From: Streptomyces aureus
Lineage (GTDB): Bacteria; Actinomycetota; Actinomycetes; Streptomycetales; Streptomycetaceae
DNA length: 64,000 nt
Direction of reading: 5' to 3'
Assembly (NCBI RefSeq): GCF_001418135.1
Contig: NZ_LIPQ01000101.1
Location: 1 to 64,000 of the forward strand
Positions 9,059 through 19,612 of the stretch are shown here, piece after piece. Position 1 is the first letter of the stretch, and the number at the start of each line of letters is the position of its first letter. A program made the translations under genes and the position numbers. A model generated the notes under the pieces. It ran no database searches, was not told the DNA's origin, and was given only the letters and a program-made list of their open reading frames with translations.

Positions 9059-10003
9059 TCAACCCATGCGAGGCAGGGACGGGGCGGCCGCGGAGGCTTG
9101 ATCCGCAGCACGCAGGGCTCGCGCCAGCCACTCCAGCTCCTCGGACGCGTCGGGAGACGAGTACTGTCCGCGCACGCGGGCGACGAGCCTGCGGTAGCGG
9201 TCCGCCCCTGCCTCGATCCCGGCCTCCAGGCATATCAGCACGGCGGCCCGATCGGCGTCGCCGAACAGCTCGGACAGCACTTCGACCGCGGCCGGTCCCT
9301 CGGGGGCGATCCCGCGTTTTCTCACCTCCGCGACGGTCTGCACGACCTGCCTGGCCCACCAGATGGACGCCCCGGAGGCACGATGTTGCCCGGGGACCGG
9401 GGTGCACAGCTCCAGCATGGTGCGCATCCGGACTCGGAAACCGGGGTCCCGCACCAGCTCGGCCAGTTCGATCCAGGCGTCGACCTGCTCGGGTGTGGGG
9501 TCGTCGGGCAGTTCGATGCTGAAGGTGCGCATGCGGTCACGCATGCCCGGGTCGAGGTCGAGACGGCCGAACACCTCCTCCTTGAACTCGTCGATGATCT
9601 GCTTGCGTTCGGCGGCGGAAAGCCGTGCCAACCGGTTCATCAGCGCTGTCTCCTCAGCGGTCGAACCACGTTTCGATACGGTGGACAGGACGGCCCGGCT
9701 CACCTTGAGGGAGCGGATCTGCGCGTCGAGCGCGGCCACGTGCGCGTCGGCGATCTCGACGACCGTGGTGCGGCCGCTCAGGACGTGGCACACGTCGTCG
9801 AGCCCGAGGCCCAGCTCCCGCAGGGTGCGGACCAGCTCGACGCGGGCCACGGATTCGGCGTCGTACAGTCGGTAGCCGCTCGCGGAGCGGGCCACGGGCG
9901 GCACCGCTCCCTCGTCCGACCAGAAGCGCAGGGTGCGCACCGGAAGTCCGGTGCGGTGCGCGAGCTGGCCGATGGTGAGCACGTCGGGGCGTTCGTCTTC
10001 CAT
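9059..10003 (-). CDS. MerR-family transcription regulator
   Basis: A 314-residue protein. The N-terminal winged helix-turn-helix (LTIGQLAHRTGLPVRTLRFW, residues 9-28) and the SGYRLYD wing are classic MerR. A central coiled-coil helix (about 70-110) would dimerise. The long C-terminal half (about 130-314) is all-helical, with no cysteine-rich metal site, so it probably senses an organic ligand or protein. No target gene is divergently transcribed next to it. The ATG at 10003 has AGGATC seven bases upstream. Confidence 0.88.
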   Translation of the reverse strand: MEDERPDVLTIGQLAHRTGLPVRTLRFWSDEGAVPPVARSASGYRLYDAESVARVELVRTLRELGLGLDDVCHVLSGRTTVVEIADAHVAALDAQIRSLKVSRAVLSTVSKRGSTAEETALMNRLARLSAAERKQIIDEFKEEVFGRLDLDPGMRDRMRTFSIELPDDPTPEQVDAWIELAELVRDPGFRVRMRTMLELCTPVPGQHRASGASIWWARQVVQTVAEVRKRGIAPEGPAAVEVLSELFGDADRAAVLICLEAGIEAGADRYRRLVARVRGQYSSPDASEELEWLARALRAADQASAAAPSLPRMG

Positions 10004-10710
10004 GGCGAGATCCTGGACCCTCCAGCCGCTGGAGACTCAACCGCCCGGACGCGCGAGCCGGTGGATCTTGACGTCGAGGGGCTTTCCACCGCTTGCCGTG
10101 GCGGTCATGCAGGTCCACCTGAGCCCGTGAGGACCCGGCACACGACGGGGCTCAGCAAAGGCGCATCAGTACTGGCAACACCACCTGCCGTGGATGCGCA
10201 CCCCCCAGGAGAATCGCCTTCACGACTGCGCAGCGCAGGGAAAGCAGGAGACGTGCCGGGGGTCGAGCCGATCGCCCAGGCCTCGCCCAGTCCGCCGCCC
10301 TGCTGCACGCGGCCGATCTCCACGGCCACAATTACGCATCGACGCCATCCAGGCCGCGTCACGATCCTGACCTCCGACGCCGAGGAGGTCACCATGCTCG
10401 CGGCCGACCACCCCCGCGTCGCCGCCGAGAAGGTCATGGATCGCATGGGCCGAGAGCCACGTGCAGCGCCTGAACCCCCTCAAACGGTAACCCCGCGCCG
10501 GGGATCTCAGGCCGTTCATGCGCGGCTGGAACCCCTACGGACCCACCGACTGGGGCCCGTTCCGCCGAAGTACGGCGGCAGCGCACCTGCCGCCGCAATC
10601 AGCGGCGCTGAAACCCGGCTGATTTTCGTCAAGTTCCCGCAAAGCCGGCACTCGGCAAGCGCCCCCCAGCATGACCTGCACGATCAGCCAGGTGACGCCT
10701 CGCCAGAAAG

Positions 10711-10756
10711 AGCGTCACGAGCGTCGCTCCAGCGTCAAAATATCGCCCGTAACGCC
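10711..10756 (+). repeat. AGCGTCA iterons plus conserved flank, junction B
   Basis: AGCGTCA-type heptamers begin at 10711, 10720 and 10731 (spacing 9 and 11). They are followed by AAAATATCGCCCGTAACGCC. Spacing and tail match the array at 3931-3976 almost base for base outside the variable linkers, so the two junctions share one architecture. Confidence 0.65.
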
Positions 10757-10787
10757 CACACCGCCCATAAAGCACACGCGCAAACCG

Positions 10788-10870
10788 CAGGTCAGGCGTC
10801 CTTCTTCATTGGCTCAAGGATCGCCACGCACTCCACGTGGTGCGTCATCGGAAAGGTGTCGCAGGAGACG
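10788..10870 (-). repeat. attachment remnant B: 3' end of rRNA methyltransferase gene
   Basis: The minus strand encodes DTFPMTHHVECVAILEPMK, then KDA and a stop. This matches the intact gene's C terminus (60608-61936) at all but two residues: T for L in the first triplet and M for V near the end. At DNA level the 21 bases CAGGTCAGGCGTC(C)TTCTTCA and a later block ending CACGTGGTG are identical in both. The rest of the gene is absent. This is the best left boundary for the island that ends at 60.6 kb, about 49.8 kb away. Confidence 0.85.
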
Positions 10871-10935
10871 GAACGGGAGAAACCCCTGGTCAAGACCGCT
10901 TTCTGGTCCTCGCGTCCTGCTACTTTAGCCCCCAG

Positions 10936-10953
10936 AGCGTCACACGAGCGTCA
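10936..10953 (+). repeat. pair of AGCGTCA iterons right of attachment remnant B
   Basis: AGCGTCA occurs at 10936 and 10947, spaced 11 nt, about 65 bp inside remnant B. The same 11-nt pair occurs at 60437/60448 near the other island end and, with one mismatch, at 53148/53159. Confidence 0.55.
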
Positions 10954-10977
10954 CGGCTGCGGGACCGGTATGAGTAA

Positions 10978-11394
<417 letters not shown>

Positions 11395-11603
11395 CTATAC
11401 ACGGTGAGGTCCAGGGAAAGGCTCTGTCGTCGACACCGGGCCGGGGTGGTACTCCGTGGCGGCGGAGGCGTGTCGGGCATCGGCATCCGTCGCCCCCGCC
11501 GGGACGGTGTTGTGGGGAAAGCCGAGAGAGTCAGAGATGTGGCTTGGCGTACCCCCAGAGAGAACCCCGGCGAGAGACGTCCCGCCGGGGCACGAAACCG
11601 AGA

Positions 11604-14600
11604 TCAAAAGAGCGAGAGCTGTTCGAGTTCGTCAGGTTCGGCAGACAATCCAGCTGCCTCGGTGAGGTCAGGATCCGCGTCATGCAAACGATCGTCGTTG
11701 TCCCCGTCCGTAGCTGCCACCGTGGATCCGTCCCCGGGCTCCTCCACGCCGGGGTCATCCGACGAGAACATCGGCAACACGTACGCCTGGGCAAGGCCCG
11801 CAAGGTGGAGTGGCAACGGAAGGGACAGCGCCACTGGGTAGTCCGGGGCCTGGCGGAGTTGGTGCATCGCCAGGGCAATTGCTTCCGGTTCGTCAGGCCC
11901 GTCGGAAGCCGGCCCAGGAGCGTCCTCACCCGGGTGACAGCCGAGTACGGCAATTTCGACAAGTGCCGGGTTCCAGGCCCCGGTCCCCGCCTGAGACGTC
12001 AGATGTCCAGCGGCGTTGATCCGCGTGGCGACACGGTCGAGCGCCGGTGAGATCGCAAACGAGCCAGGGCGCTCTGTCGTGCTGTAGAAGACCCTTTCGT
12101 GTGGTGACCGCCGCTCACCGTCGCCCACCACTTCCGCCCAGAAGCCGGCCGGCTGACCATGGGGCTTGCCCGGCGCAGCCAAGCCCCACCACTGCGCGGT
12201 CTCCCGGCCGCCTCGTCCTCGTACTCGCACGAGGCGGAGCTCGTTGTCGAAGCGCGCGGCCGGCGCGTGACCCGTCTTGAGAAGGTCACGGACTGTCTGA
12301 CCGTCTTGCAGCCAGGGCCAGTGAAGCCTGCTGTTCTGGGCATGGGTGATGAGCACCGTGGGATCTCCCCGCAATGAGTGCAGCATGCGTTGAAGAAAGC
12401 TCGCGGTCTCTCGACGCTGCTCCGCCAGATTGGTGCGCCACTGCTTGACCGTGACGGGAGTCCCGTTGGTACTCGTGACATCGCGCTGACCGGGGATGAT
12501 CGGATCAGGATCGGTGTACGCATCCGTATCGATCTCCGCCTTCCTCACCAGCCCCAGGAGAAAACGGGGATAGGGAATCCAGTCACAGGCGTCGTCGTCC
12601 CAGCCGCGAACGACCGCGAGCCCTTGCGTCGCAGGAATCGGAGTAACGCGCACCGCAACCGGAAGATGCTTCGGCAGCCGGGTGGGACCGTCCTTACGGC
12701 GCTTGACCATCCACACCGCGGCGTACTGCAGTCCCTCCGGGAGGTCACCGCCCAGCGTGTGCTGGGGCAGAACGCGAACGCCGAGTTGGCGCAGTCCGTC
12801 GAGCCACGCATTTTGGGCACGGTGCTCCAGATTGTCGGCGTTCTTGATCTGCCGGTCCGTGGATGGGGTGACGACGAACTGGGTGAGCAACCCCGCGTCG
12901 GCGCACCCGAGCCGGATGGCGAACTTGGGATCCGTCTCTCTCGGTCGGAAGGTGCTGCGGTGTGCGATCTCGACCAGAGCTAGTCCGGGGCAGGACGGAT
13001 CGGCGCCGTCTCCCCTCACCCACTCGCGGAGGTCGCGACGCCGCACCGTGACGGCAGCGGCAATTCGGGCTCCTTTGCCCTTGACGGCTGTGTCGAAGGC
13101 CAGACGGTCGCCGAGCCCATCGACCAGGGGAAGGCAGCGCAGTCTCAGTACGAGCTCTGGCGTCTGCCATTCCAGGACCACAGGTGCACCCGGCCGCGCG
13201 TCGTCGAACGCCTGGTCCACCGCCGCCGCTCCACTCACTCCCCCATCACCGTCCAGACCAAGGACACCGGCGAATGCCTCCACGGCCTCACGCCGCAGCT
13301 CTGCTGTCTGCCACAAGAGTCTGGCTTCCACCACTGGCAGACCGTCCCGCTCGGTGGCGAGTCCCGTGAGGCGGGACAAGGCAGCGAGCGCAGTCCGCCG
13401 GGCATGGGCAGCGCGCAGTTCCTCCGCCTTCTTCTCCGTGTCCTTGGGTTTCGGCCGACGGTTCTCAGGAGCACCGATGCCCTTGCCCCGGCCACGGAAC
13501 AGGTCAGGGATACGTGCCACCCCCTCGGGCAGAGCCTGTTCCGCCCATGCGGTCAGCTCGGCCGTCTGGTTAGGCATGATGCCACGGCCGACCTCGTGGA
13601 CGCCCATGCGCGCGCTGTGGACCACGGCAGCCCTGACACCGGTACCGTCGCCGATCCACACGCTCGGATCCTTGAGGAGTTGGTCCGGGTCAGGAAAATG
13701 CCCGGCAACGCTGAGCCTGTGCAGGATGCCCGCCGGGTCGTTCCCGACCCACGAGTAGGTGTCGGTGGCGCGATCCCGCTTCAGACGGGCCAGGGCATAT
13801 CGCTGGGTGGCCGGCGCTCCGGGCAGCCAGGGAATCTTGGGCCGGAGGTAGACGGTGGTGGCCTCGCGGTACGGAAGAGGCAGGCGCCCGTTGTCGGACC
13901 TGGTGTGCGTGGCCCAGCGGCGTACACCCCAGTGCAGGTGAAGCCGGGGCCGGGGATCGAACGGGGTGGTGTGCAAGGAGATGTTGAGGACGATGGAGAA
14001 CCACCAGTCCTGGCGCTTGATGGTGCGTTGCAGCGGTTGGGACATCAGCTCTGCCCCTTGATCACGGGGGCCTCGGGACAGGGCCCGGAAACGCAGCTCG
14101 CCGCCGTCGAACGGATAGGGGTCGAGAGCAAGGATGCGACGCGCCAGTGCATCGGTGGCCAGTTGGAACTGCCTGGCCTCGGGCGCCGCAGTTCCACCTG
14201 ATGTCGCACGGGTATTCAGCAGATCCACTCCCGGAACCGCTTCCCACCCCGGGAGGTTCCGCTTCAGCTCAGCACTGCAATCAAGCAGGCGGGAACGGAA
14301 CTTCGGGTCCTCGGCCGCTTCCCTGGGGCCCAGGGTCCGCAGCCAGGCGTCCAGGAGCTTCCCGAGCGTGTCGGGGGGCAGGGGGTCCGAGACATCGGCA
14401 GGCAGGTACATCCAGAAATCCTCGGCGGGCATGGGGCCGTCCCCGACGGGCGGCCGTGGGCGCGGTCTCACGATCACGTCGGGCGCGAGGGTCTGCAGTA
14501 CAGCGTCCAGGCGCCGGGTGGGAATGTTCTTGTGCTGCCCCTCCTCCGTGCGTCCATGGTTGTGCAGTTCGAGGAGCCCCTCATGCCAGTGCTCGGGAAA

Positions 14601-14681
14601 CCGGAGCGCGCGGAAGTCTGCGGTCCACGGTGCGGCGCCCTCGGCGAGATGGAACGCGGCGCGCCGAATGCTCTGGTACAT
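11604..14681 (-). CDS. pPIWI-RE family protein (prokaryotic PIWI/Argonaute relative)
   Basis: A 1025-residue protein matching the pPIWI-RE family: an N-terminal X region (about 1-400), a MID-like middle, and a C-terminal RNase H-fold region (about 640-1000). The latter holds conserved arginines (NELRLVRVR) and a conserved glutamate (WNPALVEIAV). The family was predicted from sequence to act with a DinG helicase and a REase against invading nucleic acid, perhaps at R-loops; both partners lie immediately upstream. The last residues are EQLSLF, and QLSLF fits the consensus for binding the bacterial sliding clamp DnaN. The start at 14681 has GGAG seven bases upstream. It is the last gene of a four-gene minus-strand operon. 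Confidence 0.85.
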   Translation of the reverse strand: MYQSIRRAAFHLAEGAAPWTADFRALRFPEHWHEGLLELHNHGRTEEGQHKNIPTRRLDAVLQTLAPDVIVRPRPRPPVGDGPMPAEDFWMYLPADVSDPLPPDTLGKLLDAWLRTLGPREAAEDPKFRSRLLDCSAELKRNLPGWEAVPGVDLLNTRATSGGTAAPEARQFQLATDALARRILALDPYPFDGGELRFRALSRGPRDQGAELMSQPLQRTIKRQDWWFSIVLNISLHTTPFDPRPRLHLHWGVRRWATHTRSDNGRLPLPYREATTVYLRPKIPWLPGAPATQRYALARLKRDRATDTYSWVGNDPAGILHRLSVAGHFPDPDQLLKDPSVWIGDGTGVRAAVVHSARMGVHEVGRGIMPNQTAELTAWAEQALPEGVARIPDLFRGRGKGIGAPENRRPKPKDTEKKAEELRAAHARRTALAALSRLTGLATERDGLPVVEARLLWQTAELRREAVEAFAGVLGLDGDGGVSGAAAVDQAFDDARPGAPVVLEWQTPELVLRLRCLPLVDGLGDRLAFDTAVKGKGARIAAAVTVRRRDLREWVRGDGADPSCPGLALVEIAHRSTFRPRETDPKFAIRLGCADAGLLTQFVVTPSTDRQIKNADNLEHRAQNAWLDGLRQLGVRVLPQHTLGGDLPEGLQYAAVWMVKRRKDGPTRLPKHLPVAVRVTPIPATQGLAVVRGWDDDACDWIPYPRFLLGLVRKAEIDTDAYTDPDPIIPGQRDVTSTNGTPVTVKQWRTNLAEQRRETASFLQRMLHSLRGDPTVLITHAQNSRLHWPWLQDGQTVRDLLKTGHAPAARFDNELRLVRVRGRGGRETAQWWGLAAPGKPHGQPAGFWAEVVGDGERRSPHERVFYSTTERPGSFAISPALDRVATRINAAGHLTSQAGTGAWNPALVEIAVLGCHPGEDAPGPASDGPDEPEAIALAMHQLRQAPDYPVALSLPLPLHLAGLAQAYVLPMFSSDDPGVEEPGDGSTVAATDGDNDDRLHDADPDLTEAAGLSAEPDELEQLSLF

Positions 14682-14727
14682 GTCGGTTCTCCAAATGCTG
14701 TCGTGGCTTCGGGGTCGGGGATTCGGT

Positions 14728-17700
14728 TCAGCAGTCGGTTTCGATGCCGCACAACGCCTCGTACAACGGGCGATAGAGCAGCCTGACCAGCGAGGGGTCA
14801 GCAGGGTCAGGGAACACCTGGTGGGCACGGTCCGCGCTGAAGTAGGGAGCCAGCACACCGCGCAGCGCTACGAGGAGCCCGGGATCCTTGTGCCATCGCG
14901 GGCGGCGGCCTGATGACGTCGCGCGGGCTCGTGACGCGGCGAGCCGGGGCGCGAAGGCCGCGTCGACGAAGACGACCCGAGCGGGTACACCGCCACGCAC
15001 CAGTCGCCCGATGACCTGCCAAATGGTGACCAGTTGGTCCCAGGCGAAGGACCTCTTCTCGGCGTCGGACAGCATCGAGTAGATGTAGGGCCGCGACAGC
15101 AGATGTCGCCACACTCCGCGCGCGGTCGTCCGGAAGGCGCCCCCCGCTTCATCGAGATCGTCCGCCTTGCCCACCAGCTCGCTGAAGGTGCCCTGGGCAA
15201 GGCCCGGTTGGTCACGAACGAAGCGGGTGGCCCAGTCGTTGATCGCGAAAACCGCGAGGGAAAGGTCGTCCGGACGCGGGTGCGGGCGAACCAGGAAGAA
15301 CACCGTTCCGAATGCGGCGACTCGTTCCTCGCCCGGCCGTTGTGGGACCGTCAGAATGTTGTGGCCTCGCTCGACAGCGAGGAGGGGCGCCACGAGGAGT
15401 TCGGCTTCAGGGTCGTCGGCGAAGGACGCCAGATCTCCGCGGCGCACCGCTCCGGCCCCGGTGGCCGGGGTTCCGGCTGGGACCTCGCCGTTGATGGCGG
15501 CATCGAGTTCGGCATCGTCAGCAGCGAGCACGCGCACCCGGCCACGCCACCTGGGGATCTCGTCCAGAAGATCGGCCGTCGACGATGCTTCCCGGTAGCT
15601 CCCGACGAGCAGGAGTGCCCGCCGCCGACGCTCGTCGGCGATCTGAGCGAGTTCGTGCTGGAGGGGACTGGGGCTGCCATCCCGGCCCGGGCGAGCAAGC
15701 TTGTGGACGAGAAGCCGCAGGACGTCGGGGCGCTTCTCGGGGTCCTGCCCCGAGAGGCGAATCGGCTGCCCGGCGTCGTCGTACAGGAACTCGGTTCGGA
15801 ACACTGTCCTGCGGATGGAGTCCAGCGCCTGCGGCTGGGGCTTGAGCACCGCCTGGACGGGTGCGAGGACATGGGCGCGGGTCGATGTGCCCGCCCAGCT
15901 GGTGCCGGACATCAGCAGAACGTGGGGGCCAGACCTGTGCCGTCCGGGATCGGCGCCGAGTTGGGGCAGAGACAACAGCAGCTCGCGGCCTACGCCGGCG
16001 CACCGGAAGAAGCGCAGCGTGCCCGTGCGACGTCCCTCACGGTCGGGGGCGCGTCCCCGCTCGTCCAGCAGGTACTGGAAGCCGAGCACGTTGCCCATCG
16101 GCGCCTCGGGCAGGAGGGGAGCGTAGTCGAGAGGCGGGCGTCTGGTGAGTTCGTGCCCGCCCGCGTCGAGCCGGAGCGCCGCTTCCACCTGGGGCCAAAG
16201 GAAGGTCACACGGTCCAGGCGCTGGTGGAGGGCCGCCAGAACGAGCGTGAATTCCAGTCTCAACGCGTTGAGCTCGAGCCACTCCTCGCTGAAGGGGATC
16301 TGCTCAGGGTCGGGAGTCCTTCCTTCCGGGGGCCGCGGCATGGAACGCTGAGCCGGCGTCGGAGCCCCCTCAAGGAGGCGGTCGAGGAGTACACGCACCC
16401 GCCTGCGTGTGAGCTTCTCGTTGAGGGTGTGCAGGAGGTCGTGGGCAAGGTGGGCCAGGCCGTCCGCGACCGTTCCATGAGGTCCGCGATCGCCGAGGGG
16501 ATCGTCGCGGAAGACATCGAACAGCTTGGTCACCTCGTCACGGCGGGCCGCCCATGGTTCGTCGGCGGCGGACTCGGCTTCGGCCGTGCGCGAGCCGAGA
16601 CCCTCTTCGTCCTCGAAGAGTTCGTCCTCGTCCTCGATGCCTTGATCGGCTTCGAAGTCCCCATCCGAGGGTGCTCTGTGGAGCGGGTACCAGGCGTGGA
16701 GCAGCTTCTCCTGAAGGGTCCAGGCACTGAAGTAGTCGATCTGAACCCAGTCCCGCAGGCGCTCGTCCCCGATGAGCATGGCGTACAGCCGGTCGGCAGC
16801 GGAGCCGACCACGTCGAGTGCCGCGGACCATCGTTCGACGTCCCTGTCCGACAGTTGCAGCCGGCCCTGTCGCGCCAGCTCCGCGATCTCGTGTGTCTGT
16901 AGTTGATCAAGCCAGGATTCCGGTCCTGTGGTGACCAGGGTGGCCGAGGGGGCGAACATCTGGTCGAGCTGCATCTGAACCCGGTCGGCCTCGTCCACGA
17001 TCATGATGTCGCTCCGCAGACAGGCGAGCTCCATATAGCGCAGGCGCTCCGCGTTGAGCTGCCTGGGCACCGCCGTCTGCACGAGGCTCGCCGGGTTGGC
17101 CACCCAGATGAGCGCGTCCACGAGATCGCGTGCCGCCGAGTGACGGGGGCAGGCGCTCCAGACCGGGCAGGCATGGGGGTCTCGCAGCTCCTCGTCCTCC
17201 GGCGTCTCAGTGCCTCGGTCATGGGGCCGTAGGCCACGAGCTCGCTCCAGCTCCCGGGTCGCCCGCGCGGCGGCGGCCTCTTCCGGCACCGCCGTCCGCT
17301 GATGTGCGGGATGCAGTGCGCCACAGGGTGCGTCGGCATGGCGAAGCGGCTCGGGCGCCTCCAGACCACGCAACGCATCCAGGGGGCAGGCCGTGCTGAG
17401 GTGAGCGAAGGCCCGGTCGGTGTGAGCAAGCAGGGAGTGCTTGCCCCGTGCGGCCATCCGACGGTGGAGGCGCTGGGTGTGCTGTTGACGGGTGGTGCCG
17501 CCCTGCACGAGCGCGGCCCGGAGCCCGAAGCCACGGAACAACTCGGTCAGCGTGAGCTGTTCGGCGACGTCACCTACAACCAGCGTGATGCGCAGCTTAC
17601 GGTGGTAAGCCCATACGGCGATCAGCGTCATGAGCGTCGACTTCCCGGCCCCGACCATGCCGACGAGATGAGTCAGCTGATCGAGCGGAAGCGCGTCGGC

Positions 17701-18432
17701 CTTCGCGAACTCCACCCCCCCGGCAGTACGGGTATCGAGCTCCAATCTGTCCAGCCGATTCGCCCAGTTGCCCGGTGCGAGAGTGCGTCGGCGCTCCTCC
17801 TCATCCATCCACTCGGCGGTTGCTGCGAGTTCGGTGAGCGGAATCTCGATCGGGCCGGACGGCCCGGGTCTCCCGGCGCGGAGATCGTGTCCTGGTGCCG
17901 GTTCCAGCACAAGCTCCGCCGGCACCGTGACAGAGGAATACCTGCGCCGGTCCATGAACCGGTAGGTGCCCGCCTCGGCCTGCGGAAGCGGGTTCGTGGA
18001 GAACTCGGGCAAGCTGCCGAGCGCAGCGTCGTACACGGCGAAACGGTGGGAAGCCGCTGGCGGGATCACCCTGCGGGCCGGGCCGCCGCCCGGCGGAACC
18101 CGGTAGGCCCGCAGCCGCTCCGGCAGCTCCAGGTACGCCTCCAGGCTCTGCTCCCACATCCGCCGCCGCCGCATCGGCCACAGCAGGTGGCGCGCAGCGG
18201 TCAGCGCCACGCGGTCGTCGGGGCCGGTGACGAGCCCGGCGGCCTGGGCGAAGGGGTACCCGCCGAGGAGTACCCATACTCCGGCGGCGTCGCGCCCGGG
18301 TTGAAGGTTCTCAAGGAGGCGCAGTCCCAGTTCGACCTGGCAGAGCATCGCGGGCTTCGTGGCGGCGTGCTCCTCGGGCCAGGGGCTCAGATCGCGGGCA
18401 AGCTGCTTGTACCAGCTGCTGCGGTCACGCAT
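14728..18432 (-). CDS. DinG/XPD-type helicase of the pPIWI-RE locus
   Basis: About 1234 residues. The first ~200 residues form the helicase-associated N-terminal region seen in pPIWI-RE islands (domain Z type). Then come Walker A GMVGAGKST (about 257-266), four cysteines between the ATPase motifs (about 348, 371, 422 and 427, including CPVWSAC) as in the Fe-S domain of DinG/XPD, the Walker B box DEAD (about 475) and motif VI VIGRLVRGG (about 1139). It should unwind DNA or R-loops 5' to 3'. The ATG at 18432 overlaps the REase gene's stop and has GGAG six bases upstream. An ATG four codons earlier (18444) is possible. Confidence 0.85.
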   Translation of the reverse strand: MRDRSSWYKQLARDLSPWPEEHAATKPAMLCQVELGLRLLENLQPGRDAAGVWVLLGGYPFAQAAGLVTGPDDRVALTAARHLLWPMRRRRMWEQSLEAYLELPERLRAYRVPPGGGPARRVIPPAASHRFAVYDAALGSLPEFSTNPLPQAEAGTYRFMDRRRYSSVTVPAELVLEPAPGHDLRAGRPGPSGPIEIPLTELAATAEWMDEEERRRTLAPGNWANRLDRLELDTRTAGGVEFAKADALPLDQLTHLVGMVGAGKSTLMTLIAVWAYHRKLRITLVVGDVAEQLTLTELFRGFGLRAALVQGGTTRQQHTQRLHRRMAARGKHSLLAHTDRAFAHLSTACPLDALRGLEAPEPLRHADAPCGALHPAHQRTAVPEEAAAARATRELERARGLRPHDRGTETPEDEELRDPHACPVWSACPRHSAARDLVDALIWVANPASLVQTAVPRQLNAERLRYMELACLRSDIMIVDEADRVQMQLDQMFAPSATLVTTGPESWLDQLQTHEIAELARQGRLQLSDRDVERWSAALDVVGSAADRLYAMLIGDERLRDWVQIDYFSAWTLQEKLLHAWYPLHRAPSDGDFEADQGIEDEDELFEDEEGLGSRTAEAESAADEPWAARRDEVTKLFDVFRDDPLGDRGPHGTVADGLAHLAHDLLHTLNEKLTRRRVRVLLDRLLEGAPTPAQRSMPRPPEGRTPDPEQIPFSEEWLELNALRLEFTLVLAALHQRLDRVTFLWPQVEAALRLDAGGHELTRRPPLDYAPLLPEAPMGNVLGFQYLLDERGRAPDREGRRTGTLRFFRCAGVGRELLLSLPQLGADPGRHRSGPHVLLMSGTSWAGTSTRAHVLAPVQAVLKPQPQALDSIRRTVFRTEFLYDDAGQPIRLSGQDPEKRPDVLRLLVHKLARPGRDGSPSPLQHELAQIADERRRRALLLVGSYREASSTADLLDEIPRWRGRVRVLAADDAELDAAINGEVPAGTPATGAGAVRRGDLASFADDPEAELLVAPLLAVERGHNILTVPQRPGEERVAAFGTVFFLVRPHPRPDDLSLAVFAINDWATRFVRDQPGLAQGTFSELVGKADDLDEAGGAFRTTARGVWRHLLSRPYIYSMLSDAEKRSFAWDQLVTIWQVIGRLVRGGVPARVVFVDAAFAPRLAASRARATSSGRRPRWHKDPGLLVALRGVLAPYFSADRAHQVFPDPADPSLVRLLYRPLYEALCGIETDC

Positions 18433-19612
18433 CCTTCGCTCCATTCGTTTCCGTGATCTGCGGCGTGATCCGTGCGGTGGCCCCGCGCTCGCCGCGAAGT
18501 CGAGCGCGAGCGGTCCTCACCAGCTCGTCGTCCGACAGCAGCCTGAGGCCACCGGCCTGCGGGGCACGCTCTCGTGCGAATACATCCAGGTAGTCGCGCC
18601 GTGTCCGCACCCGGAAGCGCGGCACGACCCAGCAGGCTTCGTCGTAGGGCGGGTCGGGTCGCACGGCCTTGGCCGACCTGCCCAGAAGGCCCGGATGCGC
18701 CCAGTCCTTCACGTCGATCGCCCACACATGACCGTCGGGGAAGGTGACCCGGAGGTCGTACGCGTCGAAGCCCGGCCACATCTCCACGGCGAGCCCGAGG
18801 CCTCGAAGTTCCTGTTCCAGATCGGCCTCGGCCCGTCCGGGTCCTGTAACGAACTGGCGCAGCGGTCTGCGGAGTTGCCGAATGTCCCCCACATCGGCGG
18901 CTGGCAGGACTCGACCGTGGGGCGGGACTCCCTGAAACCGGCACTGGTCGCGTTCACACCACCAGCCGCCTCCGGCCACCGGGGTGAGCAACGTCAGACA
19001 CCTCCCGCACGTGAGGTGGAGGCCGTCCCGGCGAGATCCGGCCGGCACGGGGCCGTAGATCTCGTCGATGAGAAACCTCACCGGATCGAGATAGAGGTCG
19101 GCGCCGATGTCGAGCCAGTCCGACTCGGTCAGAACGGGGCGGGTGACCAGCAGTCGACGGAAGGCGGTGTACGACTCGGGGGACGAGGCATCGCGACAGG
19201 CACGCATGGCCTCCTGGATGACGACCCTGTCGTACTGGCGTCCGGCGCTGTCTCCGAGCATCTTGACGGCGAGCTCGTCGCAGAGCTGGGTCGGCCGTCC
19301 CGAGTCCTCGTCGATCAGACGGTCCTCGGCGGCGAACAGCCCCTCGGGAAGCCGGTCGAGGGGCCAGCTGCCCAGTGGTCTTGCCCGGCACCAGCGCATC
19401 AGCTCCGGAATCCCCGAGGGTGGCCGTGCCCCACTGAGAAGGCACGCCAGCACCAGCCCGTCGAGGGCCCGCTGTGCCTCAGCCGGGTAGGGAAGCGAGA
19501 ACGAGTCGAGACGAGTGACCCCGTCCAGGCGAACGACGGCAGTGGCGACCGCACGCAGGAGCACCACATCGCGGTGCAGGAGCCAATCCGGCACCGGCGG
19601 CTGCTCAGGCAT
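18425..19612 (-). CDS. REase-fold protein of the pPIWI-RE locus
   Basis: A 395-residue protein. A zinc ribbon, TCGRC (about 203) with WWCERDQC (about 220), precedes a PD-(D/E)xK-type core: DAYDLRVTFPDG (D about 285) and AIDVKDW (about 300), the D-x-K motif of restriction-endonuclease folds. This matches the REase predicted to accompany pPIWI-RE. The helical N-terminal half resembles the island-specific domains of the family. It overlaps the upstream gene by 8 bp and the helicase gene too, so the three should be made together. The ribosome binding site GGGGGAG lies five bases before ATG 19612. Cleavage activity is inferred from the motif only. Confidence 0.8.
   Translation of the reverse strand: MPEQPPVPDWLLHRDVVLLRAVATAVVRLDGVTRLDSFSLPYPAEAQRALDGLVLACLLSGARPPSGIPELMRWCRARPLGSWPLDRLPEGLFAAEDRLIDEDSGRPTQLCDELAVKMLGDSAGRQYDRVVIQEAMRACRDASSPESYTAFRRLLVTRPVLTESDWLDIGADLYLDPVRFLIDEIYGPVPAGSRRDGLHLTCGRCLTLLTPVAGGGWWCERDQCRFQGVPPHGRVLPAADVGDIRQLRRPLRQFVTGPGRAEADLEQELRGLGLAVEMWPGFDAYDLRVTFPDGHVWAIDVKDWAHPGLLGRSAKAVRPDPPYDEACWVVPRFRVRTRRDYLDVFARERAPQAGGLRLLSDDELVRTARARLRGERGATARITPQITETNGAKDA

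Larger units (their letters stand above)
10004..10977. other. intergenic junction region around attachment remnant B
   Basis: No supported gene in ~970 bp. It contains the iterons at 10711-10756, the attachment remnant at 10788-10870 and two more iterons at 10936-10953, each listed separately. Bases 10004-10700 hold the MerR promoter region and short frames without recognisable domains. The 10.6-11.0 kb part is less GC-rich than the neighbouring genes. Confidence 0.55.
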
